In this document: positions 62,901 to 64,000 of the stretch, in pieces
How the letters are laid out: every line of letters begins with the position of its first letter
How positions within the stretch are numbered: the stretch's first letter is position 1
Source of the DNA: Rhodosporidiobolus odoratus
Taxonomy: Eukaryota; Basidiomycota; Microbotryomycetes; Sporidiobolales; Sporidiobolaceae
Reading direction: 5' to 3'
DNA length: 64,000 nucleotides
Assembly: GCA_034387635.1 (NCBI GenBank)
Contig: JAOANU010000003.1
Location: forward strand, 1,364,001-1,428,000
Position numbers and translations under genes: made by a program
The notes under the pieces: model-generated
What the model saw: the letters and a program-made list of their open reading frames with translations, nothing else
Databases searched by the model: none
What the model was told of the DNA's origin: nothing

Positions 62901-64000
62901 TCAAGGCATTGCCGCTCGGCAAGCCGATCTGGGCTCACATCAGGAAGGAAGGCGCAAAAGAGGGATTCTGGTGGCCAGCTCAGGTGAGTTTCGCTTTGGC
63001 TATTAGTTTGTAGCTGTGCTGACTTTTTCTTGCTCAGGTCTACGGCAATCTCTGGGACAAGCCGTTCTGCGTCAAGCTCTATCTCGACCCGTCTTCTAGC
63101 GTTCTTGAGTATACGCACGTCCTGCTCATCTTCCGTTTGGCCTTCTCAATTTGACCATTTGCACCCTCCTATCCCCCTTTGCAGACCCGAAGTCGTTTCT
63201 TTCTCGGATCCAACTTCCGAGGACGTCGTCAACTTCCGGAATCCAATCATCCTTCGCTTCGACCGTCGTACTTTCCGCGACTCCGCTTCGCTTGCAGCCC
63301 CATCGGACGAAGCTTTTGACCCTGTCCTCAAGCGTGCCCTGGGAGAGGACGCTACCGGCCTACAGAGTGACGACGAAGACGGTCTACTACCGCCATCGAG
63401 CTTTCAGGCTCTATCGCAGTCGCAGAAACGGAAGCAGCGAATGGTGGAGCTTGATAGCGAGAGCGAGGACGACCCCGCGGAAGTTGAGATCAAGAGCGAC
63501 ACGGACGATGAGCTGCTCAAGGACGATGACGAGGGCATGTGGTGCGTCAATTTCTCGCTTACATCCCAGCTTCCCGACTGACCTGCTCTTTTGCTCTTCA
63601 GCATCGACTACCCCTCGTATTGCCTCGCTCGGTCTCAGCATCAATGGTGGCCCGCTCGCGTCTTGTCCTTCATCCCGCCCGCTCCCGCCACCGCAGGCAG
63701 TCGCAAGAAGAAACCCCAGGGCAAATACCTGGTGGCCTACACCGACGATACCGAAGGTCAAGTCGCTCGCAGCAATCTGCTGCTGCCCCGTGATGCGAAG
63801 TTCTTCACCGTGCCTGTAAGTCTTTCGCCTATTTGATACGTACTTGGTGTCCCGAGACTCACGAGACCCTCCTGCCATTGCGCTGCAGATGGGCCAAACG
63901 GAACTCGATAAGTCGCAATGCTACGATCGCGACCTCCGCAAGTATCTCGACAACGACATGCCTCCCATCTACCAACGAATAATCTCAGAAACCTACCCCG
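59903..64000 (+). CDS. Chromatin protein with AT-hook and two PWWP-like modules, 3'-truncated
   Basis: A long Ser/Pro-rich, then Lys/Glu-rich disordered N-terminus (about 900 residues) starts at ATG 59903 (MDDTSDASMDFDALSTPVLN). An AT-hook-like core KKRGRPPKS lies at about 62563-62592. After an exon ending WEDMSR come a PWWP-like module (LGKPIWAHIRKEGAKEGFWW then PAQVYGNLWDKPFCVKLYLD, with EVVSFSD after it) and an acidic spacer (VELDSESEDDPAEVEIKSDT). A second related module follows (YPSYCLARSQHQWWPARVLS, then KPQGKYLVAYTDDTEGQVAR), in PWWP/Tudor style. PWWP domains read methylated histone H3 (H3K36me) with DNA. The frame is still open at 64000 (QRIISETYP), so the C-terminus is missing. Introns follow KKRSS, DMSR, WPAQ, SSVLE, DEGM and TVP. 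Confidence 0.72.

Overview
The window is nuclear DNA from a fungus. It is GC-rich, and nearly every gene is cut by several short introns (about 45-110 nt) with GTACGT/GTGCGT-type donors, CTGAC/CTAAC-like branch points and CAG acceptors. The proteins are fungal-type: RPL16 (uL13), NGG1/ADA3, RAD18, septin CDC10, SCAP, CSC1/RSN1. Intron density, Ser/Pro-rich tails and gene content suggest a basidiomycete red yeast of the Rhodotorula/Rhodosporidium group; that assignment is inference from style, not a database match. I see no mobile element, CRISPR array, rRNA or convincing tRNA.

Layout. 1-2.1 kb: an edge-truncated minus-strand exon and a multi-exon minus-strand membrane protein, neither recognised. 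2.6-3.9 kb: RPL16 (-). 3.9-6.6 kb: gene-poor. 6.6-9.1 kb: NGG1/ADA3 of SAGA (-), divergent from an SLC41/MgtE-type Mg2+ transporter (+, 9.8-12.2 kb). 12.5-14.8 kb: F-box protein (+), convergent with adenylate kinase (-, 15.2-16.2 kb). 16.7-18.8 kb: RAD18 (-), divergent from DCN1 (+, 19.1-20.6 kb). 21.4-24.1 kb: LETM1/MDM38 (+). 24.3-26.0 kb: CDC10 (+). 26.4-27.0 kb: riboflavin-pathway deaminase (-), divergent from SCAP (+, 27.3-32.0 kb). 32.2-34.9 kb: glycyl-tRNA synthetase (-). 35.7-39.2 kb: epsilon-adaptin-like large subunit (+). 39.8-43.0 kb: Ser/Pro-rich single-pass membrane protein (+). 44.3-46.3 kb: unrecognised coiled-coil protein (-). 46.7-47.7 kb: weak small genes. 48.1-50.3 kb: UDP-galactose-type transporter (+), convergent with a very large CSC1/RSN1 channel (-, 50.6-56.3 kb). 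57.2-59.5 kb: type II membrane SGNH-hydrolase-like protein (+). 59.9 kb to the right edge: chromatin protein with an AT-hook and two PWWP-like modules (+, truncated).

The genes are mostly unrelated housekeeping functions, as expected in fungi without operons. Functional juxtapositions are RAD18 next to DCN1 (ubiquitin and NEDD8 ligation) across a 311-bp intergenic, and several membrane or trafficking genes in the right half. The strongest items for follow-up are a glycyl-tRNA synthetase with two in-frame starts that look like mitochondrial and cytosolic forms, the epsilon-adaptin-like gene, DCN1 with a start codon on its own mini-exon and a nuclear-type basic extension, the MELADL-like export signal in SCAP, and the tandem PWWP-like protein. 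I did not find a clearly new multi-gene system. Exon joins were worked out by eye from splice signals and reading frame, so individual junctions may be off.
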